Shown: positions 1 through 9,530 of the stretch, one piece after another | How positions within the stretch are numbered: the stretch's first letter is position 1 | Layout of the letters: every line of letters begins with the position of its first letter | Assembly (NCBI GenBank): GCA_023375675.1 | Contig: JALQBC010000051.1 | Span: 1-64,000 of the forward strand | Reading direction: 5' to 3' | Length of the DNA: 64,000 nt | Source: Cytospora piceicola | Lineage: Eukaryota > Ascomycota > Sordariomycetes > Diaporthales > Cytosporaceae | Notes under the pieces: generated by a model | Databases searched by the model: none | What the model was told of the DNA's origin: nothing | What the model saw: only the letters and a program-made list of their open reading frames with translations | Program-made: the position numbers and the translations under genes

Positions 1-210
1 TGATAAGATAAAAAATAAATAAAAATAGGGTTTTATAGCCCTTTTTGTAAGGATTCCGATTTAGGTTAAATTATTTAATTCGGAGCTAAACTCGCCGTGG
101 AAGGCCGGTTCGAAAACCAGGCCCCCGGGCTAGCCTATCAGGCGCCGCGCTGCCGCCCCACCTGCAGGGGTTTGGTGGAATGGGACCCTATTCTACCAGA
201 CAATAACTGT

Positions 211-660
211 TAGGTCTGCATCTGGGTTAAATATTTAACCTAGATTAGCATAAGTATACTTACCCTAGACTTTAAAAGTATACTTACTCTAGACTTTTAC
301 CTAGCATACTTAAGGCCCCTCCTATTATATTCTAGCGTAGATTAGTATCTATAAAGCCTACTAGATTAATTCTAAGGCGTAAAAGTGCCGGGAAGGTACT
401 AAAATTTAAGTTTAAAAAAATCTAACAGATAAGTCTATATTTAAGTTAAATATTTAACCTAGATTAGCATAAGTATACTTACCTTAAACTTTTACCTAGT
501 ATACTTAAGGCCCCTCCTACTATATTCTAGCGTAAATTAACATCTATAGAGCTTACTAGATTAATTCTAACGCGTTAAAGTGGCGGGAAGGCACTAAAAT
601 TTAAGTTTAAAAAAATCTAACGAATAGGTCTGCATTTAAGTAAAATATTTAACCGAGATA
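211..660. repeat. Direct repeat, about 195-220 bp, two copies plus a partial third
   Basis: Copy 1 starts near 211, copy 2 near 431 and a partial copy 3 near 625. All share TTAAATATTTAACC-like starts, a GGCCCCTCCTA core and a run of A before TCTAAC. Copy 1 is longer because a short internal segment (AGTATACTTA...CTAGAC) is itself duplicated. Differences between copies are mostly C/T and G/A, consistent with RIP. Confidence 0.8.
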
Positions 661-712
661 ATTTAACTTAAAATTCTCTAATCTTAACCCTTTCCTATTA
701 ATAACACTAAGT

Positions 713-1027
713 AAGTAAGTAAGTAAATAAGTTAGTAAGTAAGTAAGTAAGTAGGTTAGTTAATAAGTTAGTTAGTAAGTTAATTAGTAAGTTACTTAAT
801 AAGTTAGCTATTAAATTAGTTAGTAAGTTACTTAATAAGTTAGCTATTAAATTAATTAGTAAATTACTTAATAAGTTAGTTATTAAATTAGTTAGTAAGT
901 AAATAAATAAATAAATAAGTAAGTAAGTAAGTAAGTAAGTAAGTTAGTTAATAAGTTAATTAGTAAAGTAGTTAATAAGTTAGCTAGTTAATTATTAAGT
1001 AAGTTAATAAGTAAGATAGTAAGTAAA

Positions 1028-1058
<31 letters not shown>

Positions 1059-1590
1059 TTAAGTAGGTAAGTAAGTAAGTAAGTAAGTAAGTAGTTAAGT
1101 TAGCTAGTAAGTTAGCTAGTAACTTAACTACTAAGTAAATTAACTAATAAGTAAAATAGCTAATAAGTATAATAGCTAATAAGTAAGTTAACTAGTAAGT
1201 TAGCTAGTAAATTAGCTAGTAAAGTAGTTAGTTAAGTAGCTAGTAAAGTAGTTAATAACTTAGTTATATAATTATTAAGTAAGTAAGTAAGTAAGTAAGT
1301 AAGTTAATAAGTAATTTAACTAATAAGTTAGCTAGTAAGTTAGCTATTAAAATAGCTAATAAGTTAGTTATTTAGTTATTAAGTAAGTAAGTAAGTAAGT
1401 AAGTATATAAGTAAGTTAGCTAATAAGTTAGTTAATAAAGTAGCTAGTAAGTTAGCTATTAAAATAGCTAATAAGTTAGTTATTTAATTATTAAGTAAAT
1501 AAGTAAGTAGGTAAGTATATAAGTAAGTTAGCTAATAGGTTAGTTAGTAAAGTAGCTAGTAAGTTAGTTACTTAGTTAATTATCTCGTTA
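713..1590. repeat. Low-complexity TAAG/TTAG block
   Basis: About 880 bp consist almost entirely of TAAG, TTAG, TTAA and TAGC steps on the plus strand, with runs of perfect (TAAG)n. C is almost absent from the plus strand while G is common, a strand asymmetry that symmetric RIP would not produce. Nothing coding is visible. Confidence 0.85.
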
Positions 1591-1610
1591 CTTAAGGCTA
1601 CGGAAGAGAC

Positions 1611-1643
1611 GATAGAGTAACGCCTAAAAGGCGTTACTTTATC
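1611..1643. repeat. Inverted repeat with 14-bp arms and a 5-nt loop
   Basis: The arms 1611-1624 and 1630-1643 are reverse complements with one mismatch; the inner 8 bp (GTAACGCC / GGCGTTAC) are perfect. It lies just after the TAAG block and could be a relic transposon end or a hairpin. Function is unknown. Confidence 0.7.
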
Positions 1644-2194
1644 GGATCCGGAGTAGCTTAAGCGGCGTATTTAACTATCTAACTAACTAGCTATTAAGTT
1701 TCTAATCCTTTTTAACAGAAGGCCTTCTTAGCAGGCGGTTTTACCGCCGTTCTTTAGTATAAGTAATATATATTTTAATAATATAATTTTTATATTCTTA
1801 ACTACCTTATAAAATAATCATTAACCTTTTTAATAAAAGGTATATATTAATAGATTTAATTAAGTATATATTATATATAATATATAGTAATAAAGGCCTT
1901 TACTTAATATATTATATAAGGTAGTAGTACGAATCTTTATACTAGTAGTGTAAATCTCTGTTCTCTTACTCGATATATAGTATAAAGCAGCAGTGCGTAT
2001 CTTTATATACTAGCAGTACGAATCTCTGTCCTCTTATTAAGTAGTAAAATGTAGTAGATTGCTATGTCTCGTTTACAGAAACCCCTCTATACCGATGTTC
2101 AAGCTTGCAGAAAATATTCCTGTCGTCTCTATATTTACGCACGCATTCGCCTAACGTACGTAGTTGTTCAGGCACCCGACGATGGAAAAGCAGG

Positions 2195-2717
2195 TTAAGG
2201 AATGGAATCAGACGTGAAAACAACGGTCTGATGGCCTAGCACAAGGTGGCCGAGACGCTGGTTCGCAATAGCAGGGGCATCTTTCTCGAGCTCGGCAAAC
2301 GCGGGATCCGCCGTAAGCTTACCCATGTCAGCTGGGTCGCGGATCCAGTATGACACGACCGCGTCATAGTCAGGGACGGTCCACTCGGGTTGCTTCAGCT
2401 GGTTCTTAATGAACTCGCGGTTCGGCTCGCGGTAGCCTGGGGGCGTGACCATCTTTCGGAAGAATTAGTATATTCCGGGGTTTCTCTGGCGAAGGAGATG
2501 CAGTCAAGGGTAGGAAGAGGTACTCAAGATGTGGGGATGTAATAGGCAAAAGAATAGAACATACGATGGCATACTGGAGGATGCCATTCCTCTGCATCAC
2601 AGGGGCAGCCTTAGGTGGGTAGGTCTCGGTCATGTACTTGGTGAACTCCTCAGTGGAGATGTTATCATTTTTGTAGAGACAAACGTCGAACTTGAAGATG
2701 GGGGTTGGGCCAGCCAT
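2195..2717 (-). CDS. EthD-domain protein, 136 aa, two exons
   Basis: Exon 1 is 2717..2565 and exon 2 is 2452..2195. The 112-nt intron has a GTATGT donor, an ACTAAT branch-like site and an AG acceptor. The joined protein has the fungal EthD (dimeric ferredoxin-like alpha/beta barrel) layout: a first strand with FKFDVCLYK, the acid-rich TEEFTKYMTETYPP helix, then a Tyr-Asp-Ala-Val segment with YWIRDPADMGKLTADPAFAE and a C-terminal GHQTVVF strand. Its length matches the family. Fungal EthD proteins often sit in polyketide clusters as small cyclases, decarboxylases or degradation accessories; the substrate cannot be told here. It is the first gene after the repeat block. The ATG at 2717 is chosen because the frame upstream has only a TTG. 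Confidence 0.82.
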
Positions 2718-3549
2718 GATTGTGGTGGTTGTCAACTGGTTCTGCCGATGACTGTGCTTGGGACTGACTTGTGTGAAGATGCTACCCTTACGGGCGTGGA
2801 AAGGACAGGAGAGAAGGTTTCAATGATCTTTTATGTGTGCTGGGAGCTGGTCTCGAAAAGAGATGAGGAACGAGGCTCTTTCCTGGGATCCATGTGTCAA
2901 TGCGCTTTAAATACCTAGATACTTACGTATATACTCTGTACACGCACGTACGGAGCGCGAACTATACGTTGCATATCCGTCTTGAAACGGAGGATGTCTT
3001 GAACGTTACCGTCCAAAACTCATACGGTGTAACCATTCCGGCCCCGAGAGCCCGGGAAAAGGAGCACCGTGCTGCTTACCTGTACCGTATTAGAGCACGC
3101 CATCCCGGTCGGCTTTGTTTGTACAAGTATCATGTACCTAGGTATTGAGATGGAGGGGGGTCAAGAATGGGCAAAACGGTCGAGTGGATCGGTGATAAAA
3201 CGTGGGGCCAAATTGCCCAAAGGAGGTCTCGTATTGTTGATCATTCTAAGTTTTAAAACGGCCAAATTGGCCCCCAACTTTGTTCATATGGCTAGGGCGC
3301 ACGGGCCACAGCACCACAGTATCCAATGTGTGTGGGCCGTTCAGGTTACATGGTCCTTTTGTCGGCTGCACTACCCCCGCCCAACCAGAAAACCCAACAG
3401 CCAGAGGTGTGATTTTCCGTGCATAGCAGAAACACAAGTACGCATCGGTCACGACCAAGGTGCAAGCATAAAATGCCCTTCATTAAGTAAAAGAGTCCAG
3501 GCCATGCCGACATGTACTTCGGTCAATACGGTACATCTGCGGATTATAT
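2718..3549. other. Intergenic, no gene seen
   Basis: Contains the upstream region of the EthD gene and one exact TACCTAGGTA palindrome (3135-3144). Open frames here show no recognisable domain. Confidence 0.6.
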
Positions 3550-4203
3550 CTACAAAGCAACTGCGTATACATGAATGGTATGGAATAGAAGAATATAGAT
3601 AACCCGTCGCCCAGCTTTCTTGCTATTCGAGCAAGGCATCCGAAACCCGCGGGTTAGGGCGCCACGAGCGTCACTGGCCTGCTCAGACATCACAGGTGAA
3701 GTGACCGCAATTGACAGTGTTGGCGCCAGGACTCCCCCGGTGTCAGTGTCGACGGCACCGCTGCTTGAGGGAGAGACTGTCGTTGGGTCTAAGCTTGCAT
3801 AATTAAACTGTGGGCTTTCGTGTTGCCCACGACCTATCGGGTCGGCATTCTCGTCAAAGACTTTTCGCAAAACGCCCGATGAGTTGGGAGACTGGACTAC
3901 GGATTGCAGCAACCCAACAAGTCGATCAACCATGCCCTCGAGCTCGGCAATTCGCGTCGAAGAATCCTGATTCTTCTATAGCGTCGGCGCAGAGAGTCTG
4001 AAGGGATACATTGTTATTGAGCCGGTGACACCTGGATATTGAACGGTAAAAGCATTTGCACGATACCATGCTAACAGTATGTATTTCGGTTACCTTCCGC
4101 ATCGGTCACCGTTGGGACCCTTGACGCACTTGCACTTGAATTTGAAGCATTGCATGCAAGCATGTCCGTACGGCGCAGGCTGGCTAGCGTTCCTTCTCTC
4201 CAT
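3550..4203 (-). pseudogene. Zn(II)2Cys6 transcription factor relic (N-terminal part only)
   Basis: From the ATG at 4203 the frame encodes a zinc-cluster start (HACMQCFKFKCKC, then DRCGR). A 62-nt intron follows (donor 4093, acceptor ending 4032) and rejoins as CHRL, so all six cluster cysteines are present. The frame then breaks twice. Near 4010 the linker shifts by one base, and near 3975 it shifts again. Beyond that comes a clean coiled-coil segment (RIAELEGMVDRLVGLLQ) and a Ser/Thr-rich stretch ending at 3550. Family members are usually 500-700 aa; the middle-homology region is absent. The two shifts plus the truncation make this a dead gene. It may once have regulated neighbouring enzymes. 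Alternative: sequencing errors plus an unseen 3' exon, which seems less likely. Confidence 0.75.
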
Positions 4204-5012
4204 CAGCTAGGCTTTCTCACAGTCAGCGTTGCGTTTCCAGTGGTGGTGAGATTTCTTGCTCTTGGAAACGGAGGCCCGAAGCCGGACTATACCAGCAAGC
4301 CGTTGTATCTCCGGGTCATATAAACGAGCTTGCCAGTGCGCGCCAGAATAAGAAAGAGGAACAGGGCTGTTACGAATGATTGAGCACTGCGGATTGTTTG
4401 TTATGACATTTTGAAACCAGATCGTCGTTGAGTGTCCAAATTCCGTGTTTCACCGGCTCTTTGTTGCTAGGAGGTGTGTTCATTGTAATCGACAGCCACC
4501 ATCAGTGCTAACATTTGAACTACATTTTTACTTAAGGCTTCGGGAACAAAAGGTTCGTGAGCTCCGTGATCGCCAGGCCGTCACACCGCATACGCTGATG
4601 CGGGTGTCTGCTGGTCTCTCCCAAGGAGCGGCGTTCTCAATTCCATTCTAGCTGCAAAAGTATACAAACGCGAACCCCGAGTATTTGAGACTCCACATCG
4701 AAGCTGGAGCCGTACTAGTTACCTACTTAGGTTAGTATATTTTATCATAAAAACGAGGATTTATTATAGCAACAGATGTTGGGACTAATGCGAAAGGATG
4801 CATTGTAGCAACAAATGTTGGGACTAATGCGAAAGGATGCATTGTAGTAACAGATGTTGGGACTAATGCGGGAGGCGAATAGGGTTCTCCGCTGTTTCCT
4901 AAGAGAAGGCGGGAATCTTTATAGGTATATTATTGCTGTTATATCTCTTTGACTGCCCAAATTCTAGTAATCAAACCGTGACATACCCACTTCGATCCAA
5001 ACATAAGAAAAT
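4204..5012. other. Intergenic; promoter side of the extended SDR
   Basis: No gene recognised. Carries the 39-bp triple repeat described separately. Confidence 0.6.
4768..4876. repeat. 39-bp tandem repeat, three copies, in the SDR promoter
   Basis: Units start at 4768, 4807 and 4846. Each holds the identical core GATGTTGGGACTAATGCG (the second has AATGTTGGG). The last unit diverges after the core. The array ends about 137 bp before the ATG of the downstream reductase, so it lies where upstream activating sites would be. It may be a multimerised regulator site; this is inference. Confidence 0.85.
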
Positions 5013-6026
5013 ATGCCAGCAACAATCCTCATCACAGGAGCCACCGGCCTGATTGGCTTCCGTATTCTTCTCCTCGCGCTTGAGGCCGGCCACAACGTGC
5101 GCTATACAGTGCGGTCCGAGGAGAAGGCCAAGACAGTTGCAACCAACCCTGCCGTCCAGAAGATCGCACCGGGTTCCCGCCTCTCCTCAGTCATCATCCC
5201 AGACTTCACTATCGACGGGGCCTTTGATGATGCCGTGCAGGGAGTCACGCACATCATCCATGCCGGCTCGCCCACGCCGGTGCCCACCTTTGAGCCCACG
5301 ACACAGGTCTTCCAGCCTACCATCAAGATTTCTTCGGGGCTGTTGCAATCTGCCCTAAAATCACCCAGCGTGCAGCGCGTCGTTATAACTTCGTCCATCG
5401 TGGCCAACCTTGGCCTCGTACCTGGACCTGGAAAGGTTTCGGCCTCGACGCGCGTCCCGCTACCCAGCCCTGTCCCAGACACCTTCGATAATGTGTTCGA
5501 AGCCTATGTCATGGGCAAGATTGTCGAGCTTCATAACTCGGACAGCTTTATGAAGACACAAAACCCTCAATTCACCATCTCACACGTCATCCCCGGCTAT
5601 GTCTTCGGCCGAAATGAGCTAATCCTCAACGCCGCTATGATGCATGACCAGAATAGCTCTAACAACTTCCTGATCCTGGGCATGCTGGGTGCAGAACTGC
5701 CATTCCCTATCCACGGCAGCTTTGCCCATGTCGACGACGTGGCTGATACCCACTTGCGTGTTACCCTAGAGCAAGGGCTCGCTGGCAAGGACTTTGGCAT
5801 TACAACTGAAGTTGATTATGCCTCTATCTTCGACTATGTCGAGAAATCTTTTCCTAGGGCTGTTGAAGCAGGTGTCTTCAAGAGGGGGACAGTGCCTACA
5901 CTTCCTGTAGAGTATGAGTCAAGTGATGTGGAGGCTCTGCTAGGCTGCAAGTTGAAGAGTTTTGAGAGCGCCGTGGTTGGTGTCGCCGGCCAGTACCTGG
6001 AGAAACTGGAAAAGGAGATGGAGTAG
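5013..6026 (+). CDS. NAD(P)-dependent extended SDR (dihydroflavonol reductase / GRE2-like), 337 aa
   Basis: Intronless. The protein opens with an ILITGATGLIG Rossmann motif (residues 5-15), typical of extended SDRs (TGxxGxxG), followed by an Arg-rich loop (RSEEKAK) that usually favours NADP(H). The catalytic pair is Y165 and K169 in YVMGK. Length and layout match fungal ketone/aldehyde reductases of the GRE2, methylglyoxal reductase and cinnamoyl-CoA reductase-like group. A cytosolic carbonyl reductase acting on a hydrophobic intermediate is likely; the substrate is unknown. It stands alone, with tandem promoter repeats upstream and a P450 about 0.9 kb downstream on the other strand. Confidence 0.9.
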   Translation: MPATILITGATGLIGFRILLLALEAGHNVRYTVRSEEKAKTVATNPAVQKIAPGSRLSSVIIPDFTIDGAFDDAVQGVTHIIHAGSPTPVPTFEPTTQVFQPTIKISSGLLQSALKSPSVQRVVITSSIVANLGLVPGPGKVSASTRVPLPSPVPDTFDNVFEAYVMGKIVELHNSDSFMKTQNPQFTISHVIPGYVFGRNELILNAAMMHDQNSSNNFLILGMLGAELPFPIHGSFAHVDDVADTHLRVTLEQGLAGKDFGITTEVDYASIFDYVEKSFPRAVEAGVFKRGTVPTLPVEYESSDVEALLGCKLKSFESAVVGVAGQYLEKLEKEME

Positions 6027-6937
6027 AGTCACGAATGGATGACTCCCTAGTTGGTGTTGGTGTATCAAATGTTGGTTGTCTCGTGTAGACTACCTACATA
6101 TGTAATTTAGTCACGAAATCTCTGGCTGATACCCTGGGATTTCATAACCATCTTTGCATAATTCGCTCATTTTTCGGCCGGCTTCTTCGTGACCAGTAAT
6201 GCGATGCGCGGGCTATATAATCAACTAATGTAGAGCAGTAAATATAGAGATAGTGGAAAAGAGAAGATTCTACGTCACGTTATAGTGGCTATTATTTTTC
6301 TGGTTACAAAACTCGTAATATTGACACCCAGTTCTCTGGCTGGAAATACAGAATCGCGGTGGCCTCTGGACCTAGAAGTATACCTAAGTAGTGATGTGCA
6401 GTGTGGTAACGGTTCAAACCGTCTACGGTGTTCAGGCACACGAGGCCGATGTGTAACACACTTTGTGGGTCAGCTATCTATACGGATCTGGTAAACTGCT
6501 GGAGGGCGGAAGGGTCACTCGAAAATACTATCAGACGCATTGTTTCTTCTTACACATCCACGTTCAAGACTCTACGTCGTGCTCGAGATAAGCAGGAGGA
6601 CGATCTCTCCACGGGCTAGGTGCTGCTCGTGAGAAAGTTGGAGACTCCAAATTACTAGAATCTCGATACACGACGCGATATCGCTGTTAATTACCTTTAG
6701 TATTAGACCTTCAAAGGGAGATTACTCTTTAGCTAAAATGCTTACAAATTCATCGGAACTGCAGCTTTGTCTCTATTATTCCAGTGCATTGTGACAGTAA
6801 TGATTAAAGATTTATAAACACTTGCAAGCTGATTAAAACGCTCTTAACGACAGTATAGCTTAAGATATGAAGAAGAGAAAAAAAGCTTTGAAGGTCTGTA
6901 GCAAGTATGCTACTGCGCTACTATAACTATATAAAGC
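6027..6937. other. Intergenic between convergent SDR and P450
   Basis: AT-rich 3' flanks of both genes; no supported gene. Confidence 0.6.
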
Positions 6938-8825
6938 TTACTGCATGCTAGCAGCAGCAGCTTCCTTCTTCTTAGTGATTGAGACTAGGTAATCCTGCCC
7001 CTCCTTTACCGAGATGATACCTAAAACTGGCCGGCCGACATCTGGCTGCGGCATTGGCGGGTCGCCCACCATATCGATATCGAAGCGACGCAGTAGCGTA
7101 GCTACAAAAGCAGTAACGAAGTACTTGGCTAGAAATCTGCCGCTGCACTTTGTCCTGCCGCCACCGAATGGTCTCCAAGATGGACTGCTCGGCAGCTTCT
7201 TGCCGGCGTCGGTGTTGAGCCAGCGCTGGGGTCGCCAGTCCTCAATATCTCCGCCAAAGACAGCCTCGTCGAAGTGCAGCAGACGGTGCGGAACCATCAC
7301 ACGATTGCCCTTACGCATAAGTTTTCCGCCAATAACGACGTCGCGCGTAACAAGGCGCACCGAAGCCGCCCATCCGGCCAGTCGCAGCGTCTCATGCCAG
7401 ATAGCGTCCACGTGAGGGCATTTACTCGCGTCCTGGATATAACTAATATCCACCAACTCATCACCACGAAAGGCTGGTGACGTCTCTGCACGGAATATAG
7501 CAAGGTATTCCGGGTTACGCATGAGGTGCGTGAGCATCCAGAAGGACGTTTTCCGTGCATTGGTGTTGATCCTGTATACCATGCCCGCGTTTGATCGTGT
7601 TAAAATGGGGACTGTAGTCGGATATATGACGGAAAGGCGAGCAGATAAAAAAGAGAAGAACAAGACTCACGCAAAGTAAAGATGGAAGACCATGATAGCT
7701 AAGTTCTCGTCGTCCACTCCGAGGGCCCTCATCTCGTCCTCCATAGCGTTGATAATCCAGGCAGCTTGTTCCCTTCGCTGGTTCTGGGGGATCTGAAAGT
7801 AGGCCTTTAGGGACGCCATCATTCGGTCACGAGGAGCGGTCATGTCACGGCAAAAAAAAGCCGGATATTGGTACAGCATCTTCCAGATAACCTCGTCGAA
7901 GGTGATATAAGCACTGGGATAGTTGGGATCCACCTGATCAAGAACATTCCCGAAATAGACATACTGTCCAAGTCGGACAAAGTAGTCAGATGTCCACTCG
8001 TATAGGGGCAGCAGGATGTGTGTCGAGCTCCGCGATGGCGAATACGTACACACCTTAGCGAAGACGTCGAGGTTTAACTCGCGGTTGATCCAGTCCCGGA
8101 CCCTTTCCTGGAGTATGACCATGTTCTCGCCTGGATGGAGCTGATGCACATGCATACGTTGAGCGAGGACTCCCAGCGACAGGCCTTCGGGGTTGGGAAA
8201 CCCTGATTTGTCTTTTGGGAGGGGGGAATATACAGTCCTGATCGTGTCTTCGTTGTTCCCATTTATCCTCATTAGGCTTTGGACAAACTCCTCGAAAGAA
8301 AGAGACTCGGTATTCTTATAGACTTCGGCAGAATGTTTTGCGTGTGTGACAACGTAAAAGGTGTGGCCGAAAGCCGTCAGGGCGAAGGGTTCATTAACGC
8401 TGGCAAAGTGTTTCCTGTTCATTCCCATCAGCCGATTGTCAGATCGGCAACAGCTTGTTGTCTTCACTTACCTAGCTCGAGTGAGCAAACCGTTAGAATC
8501 TCGAAAGAATGCTGGGCCGTGGCCTATGTAAGCTGGGTTAGGCTCCCACAACTTGGACAGGGCTTGATAGGTTGGCCGAGTTACTCACCCAACACTAGAG
8601 CACAATTTGATTAGCATACATACATGGACTGACTGTTATATAAGAGGAATACCTACTTGGAACCAAGTAAGGCAGCTCCTTAGGATCATCGGGGCGGAGC
8701 TTGGGATAGATGGTAAATCTCCAACATCGCCAGATGGCCCAGACAAGGACAAAGAGACCTAGTACATGCGACATCGCAGCCAAACCCTGTGTGGACAAAC
8801 GGCTACTCAGCGCGTCGGTAAACAT
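6938..8825 (-). CDS. Cytochrome P450, CYP7/CYP8-like fungal family, 535 aa, four exons
   Basis: Exons are 8825..8657, 8532..8472, 8414..7671 and 7571..6938; introns are 124, 57 and 99 nt with GT-AG ends and unbroken frame. An N-terminal membrane anchor (residues about 15-35, VLGLFVLVWAIW) precedes KELPYLVP and the IGHGPAFF hinge. The ExxR motif is ETLR, followed by a WRPQRW (PERF-like) segment and the heme loop FGGGRTKCSGR with Cys near 467. The I-helix region reads YFAINTNARKTSFW and lacks the usual acid-Thr pair, as in CYP7, CYP8 and related enzymes. It should be an ER-bound heme enzyme of secondary or sterol-like metabolism. It faces the 7TM gene across a 0.7-kb shared promoter. An in-frame TTG further upstream was not used as a start. 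Confidence 0.88.
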
Positions 8826-9530
8826 TCTGGCACAATGAAGATCTGGAGAGAAGTGGCTGAGGAAAGGGTTGCAAGGCAATCGAACGAGATAAAACGTGCG
8901 AGCAAGCAGTTCAAAATAGTTTGGACTTATAATACTGCCAACATGGCTTAGACGACGACCAGGAAACGATCTACCGGGAGACTGTGTATAAGTCGGCTGG
9001 AGTAGTCATATCTAGATTCGTCCTACCACATGCATTGTGCGATTCATCACACACTGGGCGTTTGCGACGTAGACCTGAAGTACATGAAGGTACCGAAGAG
9101 GGACATCTGGATAATATGTCTTCTAAGTGATCGTCAATGCACATAAGCCAAGTCCAGCCCTTTATAGCTTATGTTTTGCTTACATGCATGAATCTCTCGG
9201 CCCCCAAAATAACAAATGGCGGTCACAGTTGCAACGTAGCTAAGCAGCTAACCAAAAGGCCCCCAAACCATCATGGTTGCCAGTTGCAACGAATAGCACT
9301 CCGCTGGCTGAGTAACCCAGGGTGAGCCCAATGCTCACCTGGGCATCTTATCGTTGCCTAGTCCTTCCCCTCTTCTATCCCAATTTCTCTGTGATCTTGT
9401 TTTTTCTTGTATTCACGTAATTGCACATAAACATCCTTACTATCCCTTCGAATTTAGGATTCCGTTCGCCTTCTAAGGGAGTTAGGAGATAATATTTTGC
9501 TTAGCAGATCTTACTCCAGCTAGCGAAACC
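8826..9530. promoter_or_regulatory. Shared intergenic region between divergent P450 and 7TM genes
   Basis: The two start codons are 705 bp apart and face away from each other, so both promoters must lie here. No specific operator could be assigned. Confidence 0.55.

Larger units (their letters stand above)
1..2100. repeat. AT-rich, RIP-like repeat block without genes
   Basis: No open frame of note is visible. The sequence is dominated by A and T with many TpA steps, as expected of repeats mutated by fungal repeat-induced point mutation. A GC-rich island at about 89-190 interrupts it. Inside lie a roughly 200-bp direct repeat (211-625), a C-poor TAAG/TTAG block (about 713-1590), an inverted repeat (1611-1643) and two diverged copies of a 66-bp unit (about 1925-2040). 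I see no TTAGGG telomere array, so a subtelomeric position is inference only. Confidence 0.75.

Noticed and set aside
713..1590. Telomere repeat array
   Set aside because: The units are TAAG/TTAG variants, not TTAGGG, and the block is internal to the window.
3069..3602. 177-codon plus-strand frame
   Set aside because: No domain, overlaps the Zn2Cys6 relic's 3' end and does not look coding.
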